From positions 11,285,507-11,349,506 of the forward strand of contig JABBOT010000016.1 in the NCBI GenBank assembly GCA_016165875.1: 64,000 nt of DNA. The letters are read 5' to 3'. The position numbers and the translations under genes are program-made. Source of the stretch: Acanthopleura granulata (taxonomy: Eukaryota > Mollusca > Polyplacophora > Chitonida > Chitonidae). The notes under the pieces are model-generated. The model made no database searches and had not been told where the DNA came from. It was given only the letters and a program-made list of their open reading frames with translations. This document shows positions 49,701 through 62,769 of this stretch, one piece after another. The first letter of the stretch is position 1; each line of letters starts with the position of its first letter.

Positions 49701-52700
49701 TTGTACATTGAATGTCTGACCCAGGCCGGAAGATTAGGTCTGGGGTATTGTTTCAGTTGGGGGGTAATTCATCATTAGGCGATATCCTCCCGCACGGCGC
49801 CATTATGACAAGGTAATAAATTCTCATCACACACAACTCTCAGGTATCGGCATCGCTGGCCACTGCTTCAGGTAACACCTAGATTATTGCAAACTCTATT
49901 GATGGATAATAAATATCATTTTCATGCATGCCTCAGGAATGTGGACAGAAGTATTAAACCCAAGCTGTCCATTTTGATCATTCACAATATCACCATATTT
50001 GAAAGGACTCGCGCTCAAGCACTTAAAGAACTGCAAGGATGGGGCTGAAATACTGCCAACCTGGTGTTGAGAAATAAATAATCATTCATTCATTCAATCA
50101 CTAAAAAAATTCTTAAGCCTTTGCAATCTGGGATTTTAGCTGGTGTCAAAGGAAATTAGGTAGTTTACTGCAATTAATCAACAGCCGTCATAATAGACAC
50201 ATTAATTGTTTTCCATATGTCTAGATAACCTTTCTGACAGCACCCTACGCCAATCAAATGCTGGCATTTTTTTTCTAATGCTGATTTGACCTCAAACAAC
50301 CCATACAATATAGTATTCATATCAATTACCTGATGCCCTATGCATGGACGTATTCATCTTCATTCAAAACCAGCTCATTAGATGTATAGCTCATTACACG
50401 TATATCTCTCTTCTCCAACTCAGACTTGAGCATGATTATATATCCAGTTATCTTTCTAGGAGAAAGCAATAAAATGGTGATCCACAACAAACATTATAAA
50501 TGTTAATATATCAATATTATCTCTGCATGTGAATGTTGCCCTTAAATCCACCCCCTAATATCCAACTAACATTTTGATTCATGACACAAATTTAACGAAA
50601 CCTTTATAGCATTATTTTCTATCAGCATTTAAGTGAAAAGTTCAGGTTTTGGCATGACTGAATGATATTTAACTGTGTATGCCTGCGTGTATATATGATT
50701 CTGTATATACATGTACCAATGTAGTGGAAGAAAACCTGTAAGGACATATCTCCTTCCCACCCCTCAGATTTATTTCTCCACAAGGGTTTGATGCACCGCT
50801 GTAGCAACCTGACATTAAGTGACCGATAATATGGGCTCTTTGCACATCCTTACAGCTGTTATGCACATACAGAAGTGTAGGAGGTGACCTGGGTAAAATG
50901 AAAATTAATACACAGACTTGCAAAATAGGAACTGTATCCATCCTCTGTGGTCTTCGGTCAGCAGTTACAGCTTCAAATAACCACTCCAAGGCAACAGCAA
51001 TAGTATTTAAACCCTCAGATTCTTCATGTGCAGCTGTACTAGCTACTTGAGCCCTTCCCAGTTGGAGACAACTTTCCTGGCTAGGATAAAAGCATAGACA
51101 GCGGAAAAGCTAGAATTTGCACTATATATGTTCTGCGGCTCTTCAGAGTTTGTAAATGCAAATCAGCTTCACTTATCATTATATTAATAATATAATTAAT
51201 TGTTTCACATGTGTAAATTCATCCTGGAAGGGGAGCAATTCCATACACTGGATCATTGAGAAGGTTGCGAATCAAAGCCTGCTGCTCCATTCCACCAACT
51301 GGATAAAGTTAGATATTTTTAGTTCCAGATATAATTTTGATTCCTAATGTAACCAATGCAACTGTGTTGCGATCATCAATAAAGGGCAAGAGTTAACCTG
51401 ACATCTGCATTAGATATCTTTAATTAAAGGGACACAATATTAATCAAAAATGACAGACTGACTTTGACAAATAACATGGTATAAAGCCATGAATTTTGGT
51501 CCTACTTTAATAAATTGGCACAGCATGCATTTGATGTACCTAAAATTCACCCAAATTTCTGGGAAAATACAATGGTTTATATCCCATTATGTCTTTAACA
51601 TTATTCTTTTACATCAGTGACCAAGTTATTCTGTGTAATGTGTCCCTCTCAACTACTTAACTGCCAGCTGGTATGCTACCCTACCAACACTCTTGATAAA
51701 GAAGAAATAAATAAAAAAATAAAAAAACAATATACAAACTATCAGTACAGACAAAAAAAAGAAAACAACATGTAAACAATCTGTACAGACAAAAAAATTA
51801 AAAAAAAACAACAAAACAACATACAAACCACCTGTAGAAAAAATCGTTATCCCAAATGTACACCTGTATGTGTATGTACATTCAGCTATAAGGTAAAGGC
51901 GTGGGAGGTTTGATTTGATCTAGGTACAGCAGCTGTTCAAGCTTAGCTGAAATTTCTCTGCACAAACATGTTAAAATACATGTGTCACTATATCATCATA
52001 CACTGTGCATGTTCTTCCTGTACTCATGTGTGTGCTTGTGATGCCTTTACGTGCAATCACGTAGGTGTATATATGCACAGGGGATACGTAGAGATATTAA
52101 GTACGGTATACAGGTCTGCATGTTTTCATCACATATAGGCCTGTCTGTTACAATGCCTCCATGGGCAAATATTGTAACACAGACTCCATGGTGTTCCATT
52201 ATTCCAGTAAAAGGATGTAACGTTCACTTAATCACCTGTCATGTAGAAAGAGTAACATTAACCCTGGTCAATTTCACTCACTCCAACATTTTAACATGTT
52301 CAACCATGACATTCACATTATGCAAAGTAGTAACTAAATGTTGGCAGAGTTATTTTCGTTTGTTAGAGGAGTGAACCAACGGACCCTCCACCATTAAAGG
52401 GCCATATACTGTCATTTTTATTGGACAATGAATAGTACTTCTTTTCTGATTTTTCTCTCAATGTGAATTTCTTTAACCCAGAAGAAATTAAAAAAATTCT
52501 CTATTGACTGATCATATTTTTTCTAATAGGGTTGTTTTTCCCAAACAAAGAATTTTTTATGGATGGTTCTGGTGGTGTAGGAGGTTTTTGATGTATACAA
52601 AGTCTTTACCTACACTAGTAAGTACATCTATCAGGTCAATTATTCAAATTCAAATTAAATTTGAAATAACCCTAGGCTTTTAACAGTACTGTTTGCTTGC

Positions 52701-53603
52701 CACACAATATTTTTTCTGCTAGTACCTTTTTTGTGGACAGTGATGTTGTCTGAAGGACAAAAATTAGACCACACCTTCAAAATAAATGTGAGCTTAAAAA
52801 TATACTGGTAATACTGTTTTACTTTGGACTTTAATTGCCTATTATATATTATGAAGCTATCCAAGTTTGATCTAAATGATAATGACATTCAGGTATATAT
52901 GTAAGTATAATAATATAATGGAATTGAATCAACAGGTACAGGTAAATTAGGTCATGAGTAAATAGTACCTAATGTAGCTCTTCCCGCCCAGTCAATATCA
53001 CATGATTAAATCTCTGGACAAGACATGTCTAAAGCAAACGGGCGACACGTTCTGCATGGGATTTCTTTGTTCGTGTCACACTTCGTTGTCACAGTCCCAT
53101 GTTTCCATGTGAGGCAGGGTGAAATTAATAAACCTGTTTGCTATTTTGGGCACAGGTAAAATTCTAATCCACACAGTTGTGAAGGTTTATACTGCAGGTT
53201 ACCTGTATATTGACCGTTTAGAACATGATAATCAGCTCTGAATCTAAGCTGACTATATACATAGCTTAATGTGGTGCGTTTTAATATCGGCTGAAAGGCC
53301 TCTCAGAGTTATTATGTTTAAATGTGAAATGTACCTGTAGTACACAGCGCAATGAATTGGCTATGTAACAGCAGAACAGTGTAGCAAGATCTCTAATCCT
53401 TGTTAAGAACTCCTTCACTTTGTTTTGAACATCGTCTACCTTGTTCCAAATTGAGGAGGTGTTCTAAGATTAAATTACTTCCAACATGAAGCTTTTTCTA
53501 TGTGTAAAGTTATGCAAGGCAAAACTTGGAAAAGCACTTTTTAACCAGGCCCTGTTCCTTGAAGGAGTCATAGGTAAAGTTGATTATACATCTTAACTAG
53601 ACA
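46776..53603. other. Upstream region of the long isoform; putative promoter then non-coding DNA
   Basis: The first 500 bases are relatively CpG-containing and probably hold the leader and promoter of the C1 isoform. Beyond that lies AT-rich DNA with no supported exon; a frame beginning MAPCGRISPNDEL on the minus strand near 49.8 kb stops without a usable donor. An A-rich imperfect tandem lies at 51727-51842. Confidence 0.4.
51727..51842. repeat. Imperfect A-rich tandem repeat, about three units of about 40-50 bp
   Basis: Three copies of a segment like AACAACATACAAAC-CTGTACAGACAAAAAA, with variable A-run lengths. Confidence 0.65.
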
Positions 53604-53682
53604 TATTTATTATTTGACTGGTGTTTAATGCTCTGCTCAAGAATTTTTCATACATTATGAGAGTCATTTAGGAAGGAAACTG
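53604..53682 (-). mobile_element. SINE tail remnant
   Basis: The plus strand reads TTATTATTTGACTGGTGTTTA, then GCTCAAGAATTTTTC and AGGAAGGAAAC, a worn and 5'-truncated copy of the SINE tail. Confidence 0.6.
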
Positions 53683-53736
53683 AAATGCCTAGGTAAACCA
53701 CTGAATAAAGTGAGTGTACACGTAACTCCGAATAAT

Positions 53737-53849
53737 GAAGTCATGTTTCGTGATGTTCTATATTTTTGCGCACTATGTTGCCATCATCAGGAATCCCATC
53801 CATGGAAATATCCTGTGCAAAAATATAGAATATCACGAAACATGACTTC
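53737..53849. mobile_element. Short fold-back (MITE-like) element
   Basis: Arms of 36 bp (53737-53772 and 53814-53849) are reverse complements with two mismatches; the outer end of the left arm reads GAAGTCATGTTTCGTGATGT. The spacer is 41 bp. No transposase and no clear target-site duplication are visible. It could also be an isolated hairpin, but arm identity this high over 36 bp points to a recent element. Confidence 0.7.
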
Positions 53850-54684
53850 AATTTTCGGGATTGAACTCATTTATTCTATGTCAAACTGATCTGTGGATAA
53901 AACACTCACCTTTGGCAAAGTTACTAATAAGCTTTTCTACATATATTCACACTGTACTAGTGAGCAACAAGTGATCTTCAATGAATGTTAGACTGCAAAA
54001 AGCGATGACACGAGTGTTGCTGATCATTCATCGTCACTAAGGCCATCACACAAATAGTAATAGCACTCTATCAAAGAGATGAAATCTGCCAATACTAATA
54101 TGCGAGGTATCTGCTGCATATAAACACATAAGAATATTTGCCAAATCCTTTACATATGTACACTTTCATTGCACTATCATACAGCAAACACAATTTTGTG
54201 AAGCAGAAGTAAAATTGATTCCACACTTCGAACACCTGGCGCAAATGGGTTCATTCAACCATGAACACTTCTGAGACTGCAGAGGACTGACTTTCCAGGT
54301 AAAAACTGATCAATAAAGATATATATGGTAAAACTCTAAACTGACAAAAATACCTTTTACACATCATCATGCGAACTTGTCAGGAGTTAATCACAACATT
54401 AACCCCTACTAAGCATATTAATTCAAGTTTCAACATGCAAACAAGCACAAACATCAGTATGCAAATGAAACAGGAATTAGGATGTTATTTCACTTTTTGG
54501 TCAACGACTTACATGCTCATTTATTCTATGACCAATTAACATATTTACATCATATATGTTACATCCAAACTTCATTACAATATGAGAAATGTTTCAGTTG
54601 ATAGAATATTTTGTGGTACCGTGTGATAGTTCAGGACGAGCAAGAAATATTACATAAACCTGGCTTTGAAATCAGATACTATTA

Positions 54685-54773
54685 ATTCATTTATCTGATT
54701 GGTGTTTAACGCCATACTCTACAATATTTCAATTATACAACAGTCAGCATTATCGTGGGTGGAAACCAGGCAG
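54685..54773 (-). mobile_element. SINE tail remnant
   Basis: The plus strand shows TCATTTATCTGATTGGTGTTT, GCCATACTC, CAGTCAGCATTATCG and GGAAACCAGGCAG; the tRNA-like head is absent. Confidence 0.65.
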
Positions 54774-55824
54774 GGTTGTAACAAATGGAGATAATACAAA
54801 GGGGGATAACTCTACATATAATATGTCCTCATACTAGCAGAGGAACCAACCTCACAGGAACATGCACACACCATTTGCATATGTTAGATCCCTGTTGTTA
54901 GTTTCATTTTGTCTGTGCAACATAAGCTAATCTGCTACCACTACTCCTTAATACTTGTAAACCTGAAGCTGGTGCCAATCTGCGCTACACCTGAATGATA
55001 GCTGAGCATCCACAAAGAAGGTAATTTGAAAAACAGAATGATAAATTGATCTCTGAACAAGCTGCAGTTAGAACTGGGCATTATGCCTTTTGTGTCAAAG
55101 AAACCCAACACCTGTAAACCTGATGGCTGTCACATTTAACTGAAAAGTGTTCTGAGCATGTCACACATACAGCATCAACCAACCTAGTGAAATACTCAAG
55201 TTCCTGATAATGGCATAAAATACTTATCAATCAAATGAGCAAAAAAACAAAACTGGAATTTCCTGAGATCTCAATGCTGACCACTTGTCATTATAAGGAT
55301 TGAAAGTATATAGGCCTACTGTAGTAAATCTTTTCACCATGTGAGATGCCAAGCAACTGCTAAACACTGTCGAGAAAAAAAACTGAATGCTGATTTTTTA
55401 TCTTTTTCAGAACTTTTCCAAACAAACAAGATATCGGTCAACACTCTGTAAGCATCTTTTAATGGCATATCTATACATTTCCCTATCAATGAAATGTTCA
55501 AAGCTCTATTAAGGGGTTACATTCATGTATGTAGCTTCATTTATATCTATACCGACATGTATTTTCTGCAAAGTCTAGAAGTTTGTTCATAAGTTAGTGA
55601 TAAAAGCTTGATGTGGTGTATATCACTGGTTGAATCTAATACATGTATTTCATATTCATTTCACTTGGCCCAAAAATTAAAAAAAAACCAGAAATTATAC
55701 TTATATGTTTGTCTAGAAAGAACTTAAATGTCTTTCTTATGACATATACATCTTAATATTTTCAGATTCAGTCTGTTTCAAATCCATTTTACTCAGTCAA
55801 CAATTGAAGAAGAAAGGTCTCCTA
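54774..55824. other. Non-coding DNA, nothing recognised
   Basis: AT-rich sequence without supported exons, RNA genes or repeats beyond short A-runs. Confidence 0.4.
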
Positions 55825-56129
55825 TATTAGTGTTTTGAGACATATATGTCCATGTCTAAGTAGTCTGTCTAGTGGAACACATACATATTAGTGTTTTCAG
55901 ACATATATGTCCATGTGTAAGTAATCTGTCTAGTGGAACACATACATATTAGTGTTTTCAGACAGATATGTCCATGTCTAAGTAGTCTGTCTAGTGGAAC
56001 ACATACATATTAGTGTTTTCAGACAGATATGTCCATGTCTAAGTAGTCTGTCTAGTGGAACACATACATATTAGTGTTTTCAGACAGATATGTCCATGTC
56101 TAAGTAGTCTGTCTAGTGGAACACATACA
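55825..56129. repeat. 61-bp minisatellite, five units
   Basis: Units begin with TATTAGTGTTTT at 55825, 55886, 55947, 56008 and 56069 and end with GTGGAACACATACA. Copies differ at a few positions; the first two contain the palindrome GACATATATGTC and the last three have GACAGATATGTC. Confidence 0.95.
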
Positions 56130-59100
56130 CATTACTGGCACTGCTTCATTTATATACATATTTTAAACTCACTATTTTTGAAGTGACCTTAAATCCTACT
56201 CCTTGGGTCATTCTAATGCACCACTGACCAACTGACCAGTCCTTGACTAGCCAGACAACTGGGTATATAAATCCTTGACACATTCCTATCATGTGGTCAA
56301 ACCAGTCCAACAACTACCATAATAAGTTTGACCCTGGCGATATTGGACCTTAAAATCCCTGGGGCAGTGGATTGGAAAAAACATCAACACACTGATGACA
56401 AAAGCTCAGCTGAAGAAACACCGACTACAGGATGGTTATAAATAACACCTCGGGCCCATCACTGAATGAGCCATGTTGCCTACATGCGCTGTTGCTGTGC
56501 ATACATTTCAGTCTGAGAAAACAACACATGCACATATGATCTGTATAGCAAGGAAACATTTGATATTTCATGACAAAATATAATAAATAATGAAGATCAT
56601 CCAAAAATGTATCCATGTACAAAAGTAATGATTTTAATTTATACTTTTGTACGAAGTCAAAGGAAGAATTATAATTTATCTTTCACTGTAAGTGGAAATC
56701 GACCTACACAGAAAAAGAAGCCAGTACATCAACGGTAATCGACATGTAAGACAGTATTTATATAAGTTTCATGGTTGCAGAAAACCATGTTTAGTAAATT
56801 TCCATAAAGAACAAATCCAGTCATTGGTTCAGCTGCCATATACTTCCTGTGACACCAACTGAACAACCCTATGAGCAAAATCTGGAGTCAAGCAAGGGAA
56901 TTAATCACCAGAACAATTACATAATGCTGACCTCACACAATACATCGGATCATCAATAACTCATTATTCTTGAGAAAAAAAAGCAAATAATTATATGTGT
57001 TGTGGCTTTGCTATCAATACTGAATACTATACGTAGTATGCATGAATAAATTAACAGTGTTATATTGACTCTGGTTTTGTTCCAGGGGAAAATGAAACCT
57101 GGCCATTAAGTCTTCAGTTTTGTATCATTAAGGAAACATTTAACAACAGACAGTTTCAAACCCAAAAGGAAATTTGATAGGGTAATGGCATGCCCATGTG
57201 CTGATCCGCACATTTCAACACTGAAAGTGAGCCCTGAAAAATATAGTTATTACGACCATCCCTGACCCAGCTGGTCAGTCTGCATGGACATCTCATGCAG
57301 TGCAACCACAAAACAAGCCTTTTTTAGTGCTTTTTATATCAACAGAACACTTGGGAAATGATTATGTCATCTTCTGTCATTCTGTCATATTCAACACAGT
57401 TGTATTGTTATCAAACTCCCAATTCTCAATCAGAAACATTTCACATGGGTCAGTGTATAGGATAATTGACATTTTATACGTATATGTAAAAACAATTACA
57501 GTACAGATCTAAATTATGTTTTCCAATGTTGTTGGGTATTAAGTGCAGAGATTCTGATTTAATTTTCTTAAATGCCTATGAGAGGAGGGGTATTATATAG
57601 CTCAACCGTAAAAGAGGAACAACAATGGAAGATTAGATATGACTTGATAGCCGCATGCAACAATTTAAATCAACGCATGGAAATGTATGTGTATATATAT
57701 AATGCACAACAGCCACCTTATCATGAACACATACATATATAAAAATGAGATCCACATGAACTTCATCAATGTAGAATAGAATACAATCATGATTTTATTT
57801 TTTTCTGAGTCAGGCCAAAAACAGCAGAAGAAAGTTGTTAATGGGGTCAGCAGATTAGTTCCTATGGATACTAAAACCTAATGCGGACAGTATAGGCTGT
57901 GAATAGTCTTAGAAACAAGCAGCAGAATGACAAGCAAAGCGTTCTGCTTGACTAAAACGTGAGTTAGATACCTGCTAATAACCTACTTTACTGCTCATTT
58001 AAGCTTGTATGCACATCAGCCTGTCATTAATGGTTTCATGACCTTTGCCGTTTGCGTCTTTTTGTCTTTGCCTGAAGGTAATTTATGAAGAGTTGCTATA
58101 GTTGTAGCACCCTCTGGGCAACTTTCACTGAAGAGCCTTTTTTTTTAACAAACCTTCACAGCAGAATACCTATCTTAAATCTTCTAAAGCTTTCAATTTC
58201 TTAAATAATCCATAGTTTTGTTCACTTCACACAGAGAATGTGTCTTTAATGCCATATTGTACTTGAAGAAAAGAAATATGTACTACTTAGCTGTGGAAAC
58301 CAGAGCCTTTTGGATCCACATGAAGTTAATACAGTTAGTTGAACAGAAGAAGAGGAAGATGAGTATTCTATTCAAGGGCCATAAACTACGATAAAATTGC
58401 ATGATCAAACATGTTCATTTTATAGTTTCATTTTGCACAAAAGTTCAAACACTTCATGTTTATATACTTGAAACTATTTAACAAGATATTTGCTTTTTTT
58501 TTTTGTTATCAGTCAGTGGGAAGACATACATGAAAAACATAATAATCTACATCCAATAGAATGAAGTTTTAAACAGAGATTATTTAGGTCATTCCTGGCC
58601 CCACACTTAATCCAGAACAGTCAATTCCAAAGCTGTGAATCACGATAACTCCAGAGAGTTAAGCTTGAGGACAGCTTAGAATAAATTTAACAAGACATAG
58701 ACAGGACTACTTATCACAAAATAAAAACCACTATGCTACTTTCATTCCATCATGTATAAGGAACGTGGCAGATACATGTACATTTACCTATAGGTGAATT
58801 TCAAGTAGATGAATTACCTAAATTCATGTTTTCAATTCGAATTTAAATTTCACTTATTGTCAGCTGGAATACAGGACACTGTCGCAGAAAGGCATGTGAA
58901 TCGCATAGCTGACCCAGTGCGAACTTTCTCCAGTAGCAACGTCAGTGTGGCCCAGATAATCATACAAAAGGACACTACTGGGCCGGTGTTGTGCTGTACA
59001 TGGGAATCCACCAATTCCAAAGCCCAGATGATGGGCGTATTTGTATTGCGGAATATTGACACGTGTGTAGGTCATTAGGTTAGATAAAAGGAAGTGTCAA

Positions 59101-59736
59101 CATGTTGTAAATGTTCAGCTGCCACCTGACATCGGTATGTATAACTATTCATACCTTCATTCTCTGACCTCGATAGTGAGTTGAAACCAGGTAGACATAT
59201 TCCCACCAGAGTATGTAAATGCATGACATTATTATATACAAATACAAACTTTAGCAAACCTGTGAGTTTTTTACGGCAATGGGCATGTTATGTTGCAACC
59301 ATGTTAAATATGAAAACATCAGTTGCTTTTCGCAATGGACAGTCCACTTTCTTGACCTTACAAACGTTGTACAATGTACAATCTTCACAACCCAAAAAAC
59401 TCGGCAAACTATACACATATATACATGGATTATTTTCATAAGCTAAACTTTTCCAATGGAATTTCCATATTCGTGAAGTGATTTAGAACATGATTGTTTG
59501 AAGTTACACGATGCATAATACACATGCCGAACAACCGGTCTTTCAAATACTGTATTGAAAGCTTCCCATCTGCAGCTTACTTCCCGCTCTGAAAGTCGCA
59601 TTTGCATTTGTAACACTACATCTCTTTCTTATTACAATGGTGTTACATGGAGACAAATGTGCCCACTGTTATATGAGACCACTTGCCTATAAGGACACCT
59701 TAGTTACAGCTCCAGTTACACCTCAGGTACACACCA
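56130..59736. other. Non-coding DNA, nothing firmly recognised
   Basis: No supported exon. A patch with overlapping plus and minus frames at 58.85-59.08 kb contains several CpGs but no motif or splice pair I trust. Confidence 0.4.
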
Positions 59737-59838
59737 GGGGCCCGTTTTACGCTACCTCAAAATTACCTCCAACTACAGTATGTGTCACCCACCAGTTATG
59801 CTTCACATAACTTATCTCATGTTTGTAAAACAGGTCCC
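59737..59838. mobile_element. Short palindromic element with GGGGCCCGTTTTAC ends
   Basis: The left end GGGGCCCGTTTTAC is matched by the right end GTAAAACAGGTCCC (inverted, two mismatches), 102 bp overall. Small elements with GGGGCCCGTTT-type ends are common in marine invertebrate genomes, so this is likely a MITE. No open frame. Confidence 0.6.
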
Positions 59839-60995
59839 AGGCATCTCATTTTCTACCTAGTCTTTCCTTATCTCAGGTGTACTTGGGGTGCTAATTTATA
59901 TATTTGACAGTACCTCAGATACAGTATAGCTTTAGCTATAGTATACCTCATGTATACCTCAGATATATCAGATATGCTACACCTCGATGCTTCACAGATA
60001 CCCCACAAAATTACCTCTAATACACCTATTTAGGGTAAGGGTTATTATACTGTACATTACACAGGATTGGAACAACACAACCACAAATGCTGGATGTTAA
60101 GCTGCCAAATCACACAGTCTACCACCTGTTCAGTGATTAAATGCATAACCAAGCCATGGAGTGTAAACAAGACAAATCTCTTTCCCTGTAAAACATTAGA
60201 TTTTACTTTGGTACCTGCACTGTATGAGTGCATATTGTATGGTACATGTGCAACATTTATGACCAGGATATACTGATTCATGTGTTGGAATGATGCAGGT
60301 TGTCAAAGGGAAAGAGGCAAATAGAACAAAGTATCTCACAAAGGATGAATTCATTAAATGTCAATAACATGCACACTTAGCCTTTTCCCTTAGGTATATG
60401 TATCTGCCAATTAGTTGTTTCACGCACTACTATATGACTTAAGTTTACATATACAAACACAGTCATTGTTTATGTACAGGACAATTAAGTTCAATGCTAC
60501 ATGTACATAAATGTACAAGAACATTTTTGTAAGGACATGTAGATGTAGTCGTTGAGCAAAAATGATTCCATTTGATACTTGACACTAATGTAAAATTCAA
60601 CAAACCTCACACTGTAATCATTCAGGCATTTTCACATCTAAAAGTGTACATAAATCGACCAGGTAAATTTTTGAACGAGTTACCTGCCTTTAACTGCTCT
60701 CAAGCAATCAACAGGTAAGATCCACTGAACACATCTTCGTGTTAAACACAGAACAGGTATATTTACTATGTCACAGATGTAATTCTGTAATCCTTGAAAT
60801 CAGCACAAATTTTCCGACCATAATAATATATATAAGGTTGATTCGAAAAGCAAAACGGTAGAGAGCACAGGTATGTATTTATCCAAGCAATACTGAAAGG
60901 TGTAAGCATTAAGCTGTCCCAACTGAAGATCCTACACAGGCCAAAGGCTGCCTGGATCACACCTGAGAATGAGGCACAAACGTGATCGTCTGCAG
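59839..60995. other. Non-coding DNA with cryptic simple sequence
   Basis: 59.88-60.03 kb is rich in TACCTC and ATACCTCA words, a degenerate simple repeat. No exon is supported. Confidence 0.4.
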
Positions 60996-61596
60996 AACAG
61001 GTTAATGATGCTCCAGTTACCTCGCCGGAGAATCTGTCTACTATCAGAATCAGGACCCAGCAAGAGGTTCATGATGCTCCAGTTACCTCGCCGGAGAATC
61101 TGTCTACTATCAGAATCAAGTGCCAGCAACAGGTTAATGATGCTCCAGTTACCTCGCCGGAGAATCTGCCTACTATCAGAATCAGGTCCCAGCAACAGGT
61201 TCATGATGCTCCAGTTACCTCGCCGGAGAATCTGTCTACTATCAGAATCAGGACCCAGCAACAGGTTCATGATGCTCCAGTTACCTCGCCGGAGAATCTG
61301 TCTACTATCAGAATCAGGTCCCAGCAACAGGTTCATGATGTTCCAGTTACCTCGCCGGAGAATCTGTCTACTATCAGAATCAGGTCCCAGCAACAGGTTC
61401 ATGATGCTCCAGTTACCTCGCCGGAGAATCTGTCTACTATCAGAATCAGGACCCAGCAACAGGTTCATGATGCTCCAGTTACCTCACCGGAGAATCTGTC
61501 TACTATCAGAATCAGGTCCCAGCAACAGGTTCATGATGCTCCAGTTACCTCGCCAGAGAATCTGTCTACTATCAGAATCAGGACCCAGCAACAGGT
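60996..61596. repeat. 66-bp minisatellite, about nine units, open on both strands
   Basis: Units start at ATGATG positions 61005, 61071, 61137, 61203, 61269, 61335, 61401, 61467 and 61533, so the period is exactly 66. Copies are nearly identical. Because 66 is a multiple of three, long frames persist on both strands (219 codons plus, 178 codons minus); the plus frame repeats FMMLQLPRRRICLLSES and the minus frame repeats MNLLLGPDSDSRQILRRG. No start context, splice support or known domain argues for coding. On the minus strand each unit carries CGGCGAGGTAACTGG, a good 5' splice-site match. Confidence 0.92.
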
Positions 61597-62674
61597 TACA
61601 ATATGACATCAACATCACAGTTCAGTGAATCTGCATAACCCCAGGCCCCAAAAACCTTGTAGACTACTTCGTAGTTGCACGTAGACAACTATAAACCTTA
61701 GACACGAATAGGTGCACTGCTCAATTCAAGAAAATGCACGTGCCAGATTTGTAGGCCTTCAAGACATGTGTTAAGAAAAGATCATAAATGAAATGCCTGA
61801 TAATGCCTGTATTTTCAGAAAGCATGAACAGCACATGGCAGCATGTTGTCAAAAGCCATAGAAGACTAAATTTCACACAGGAGAACACCATGCAATATAG
61901 ATGTAACAGCTAGTAGTGCTGCATATTCAGGTTTGAGAATAACTAAAGTGTCATTCACACTTAGATACAATTATGGAATCTGGTGAACACGGTCCAAGGC
62001 TATTTACAGGACAGATATGCATAATGCACATAAACATGACAGAAAAAAAGTCAGACCTGGAGAAAAAGTCATCTGTCTAAAATGTCAATTCCCGTATTCA
62101 TGATGCAAAATTAAGTTTAATGTAAAAATTATTTCGTTTTGGTGCTAAAATGTAGCAATGTAATCTTCGTTTAGAATTCAAATAACACCAAAGTAACAAC
62201 TACATATCGGTTCTAATTACTAATGGACCTTGTGATGAATTATTACACACTCAAAAATTGCCATGCTTTACAACGGTTGCCTTAATTTAGACCTTCATAA
62301 CAAATTAGAATTTAAGCCACATATACTCCAAAGTCTTTTTACAAACACCTTTATACACGTATGTGTATACCTTATTACATAATCAGTCACACAGTGAATT
62401 ATAAATTAGGACTTACACTATTCTTCAGTTTTTGAACAACTGTACACCTTGACCCCACAAGTGGACACTGGGCAGAGACAACCTGTGACACACTGTGAAG
62501 AGGTAAGCATTTACCTAGATGATTTCTGACTGGGTCAGAGAATGACATTAAAGTGTTTCATACTGTCCACCTTAAAAAGTCTGCCAACCCTGCCATTCTC
62601 TTGTCAGTGAAGTTAACTACCTGGGAAGGACCGGTGTTACCTGGCCATATCAAAAGGCCACAGAGCAGTCTCAC
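61597..62674. other. Non-coding DNA below the candidate distal exon
   Basis: AT-rich. A plus-strand acceptor/donor pair at about 62426-62511 leaves one open frame but has no other support. Confidence 0.35.
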
Positions 62675-62769
62675 CTTTGAGGCAATCATCCTCATTGTGT
62701 GAACCAGGTCAAGTGAACAGGACCCTGAAGCAAGGCAGCCATTAAAAGGCAGTCTCAAGTGTGCTCTGA
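62675..62769 (-). other. Candidate distal upstream exon (95 nt)
   Basis: The minus strand shows a long pyrimidine tract ending CTCCTTTTTGGCAG, then 95 nt open in only one frame, then CAAAG and a GTGAGA donor in phase 0. The open frame reads RAHLRLPFNGCLASGS and so on to MRMIASK; as a leader exon it could start at MRMIASK. Its phase would fit the C1 exon at 46135 or the shared exon at 2128. I recognise no homologue. It may be an internal exon of a longer isoform, an exon of another gene, or a chance pair of splice-like sites. Confidence 0.3.

Noticed and set aside
49720..49860. Minus-strand ATG reading MAPCGRISPNDELPPN in a CpG-containing patch, as a first exon
   Set aside because: The frame stops after 16 codons before any acceptable donor.
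60969..61628. 219-codon plus frame and 178-codon minus frame as repeat proteins
   Set aside because: Both follow from a 66-bp unit being a multiple of three; neither has a start context, signal or known family.
62426..62511. Plus-strand acceptor (TATTCTTCAG) and donor (GTAAGC) enclosing an open frame FEQLYTLTPQVDTG
   Set aside because: Only one splice-like pair on the strand opposite to the gene, with no other exon nearby to support it.
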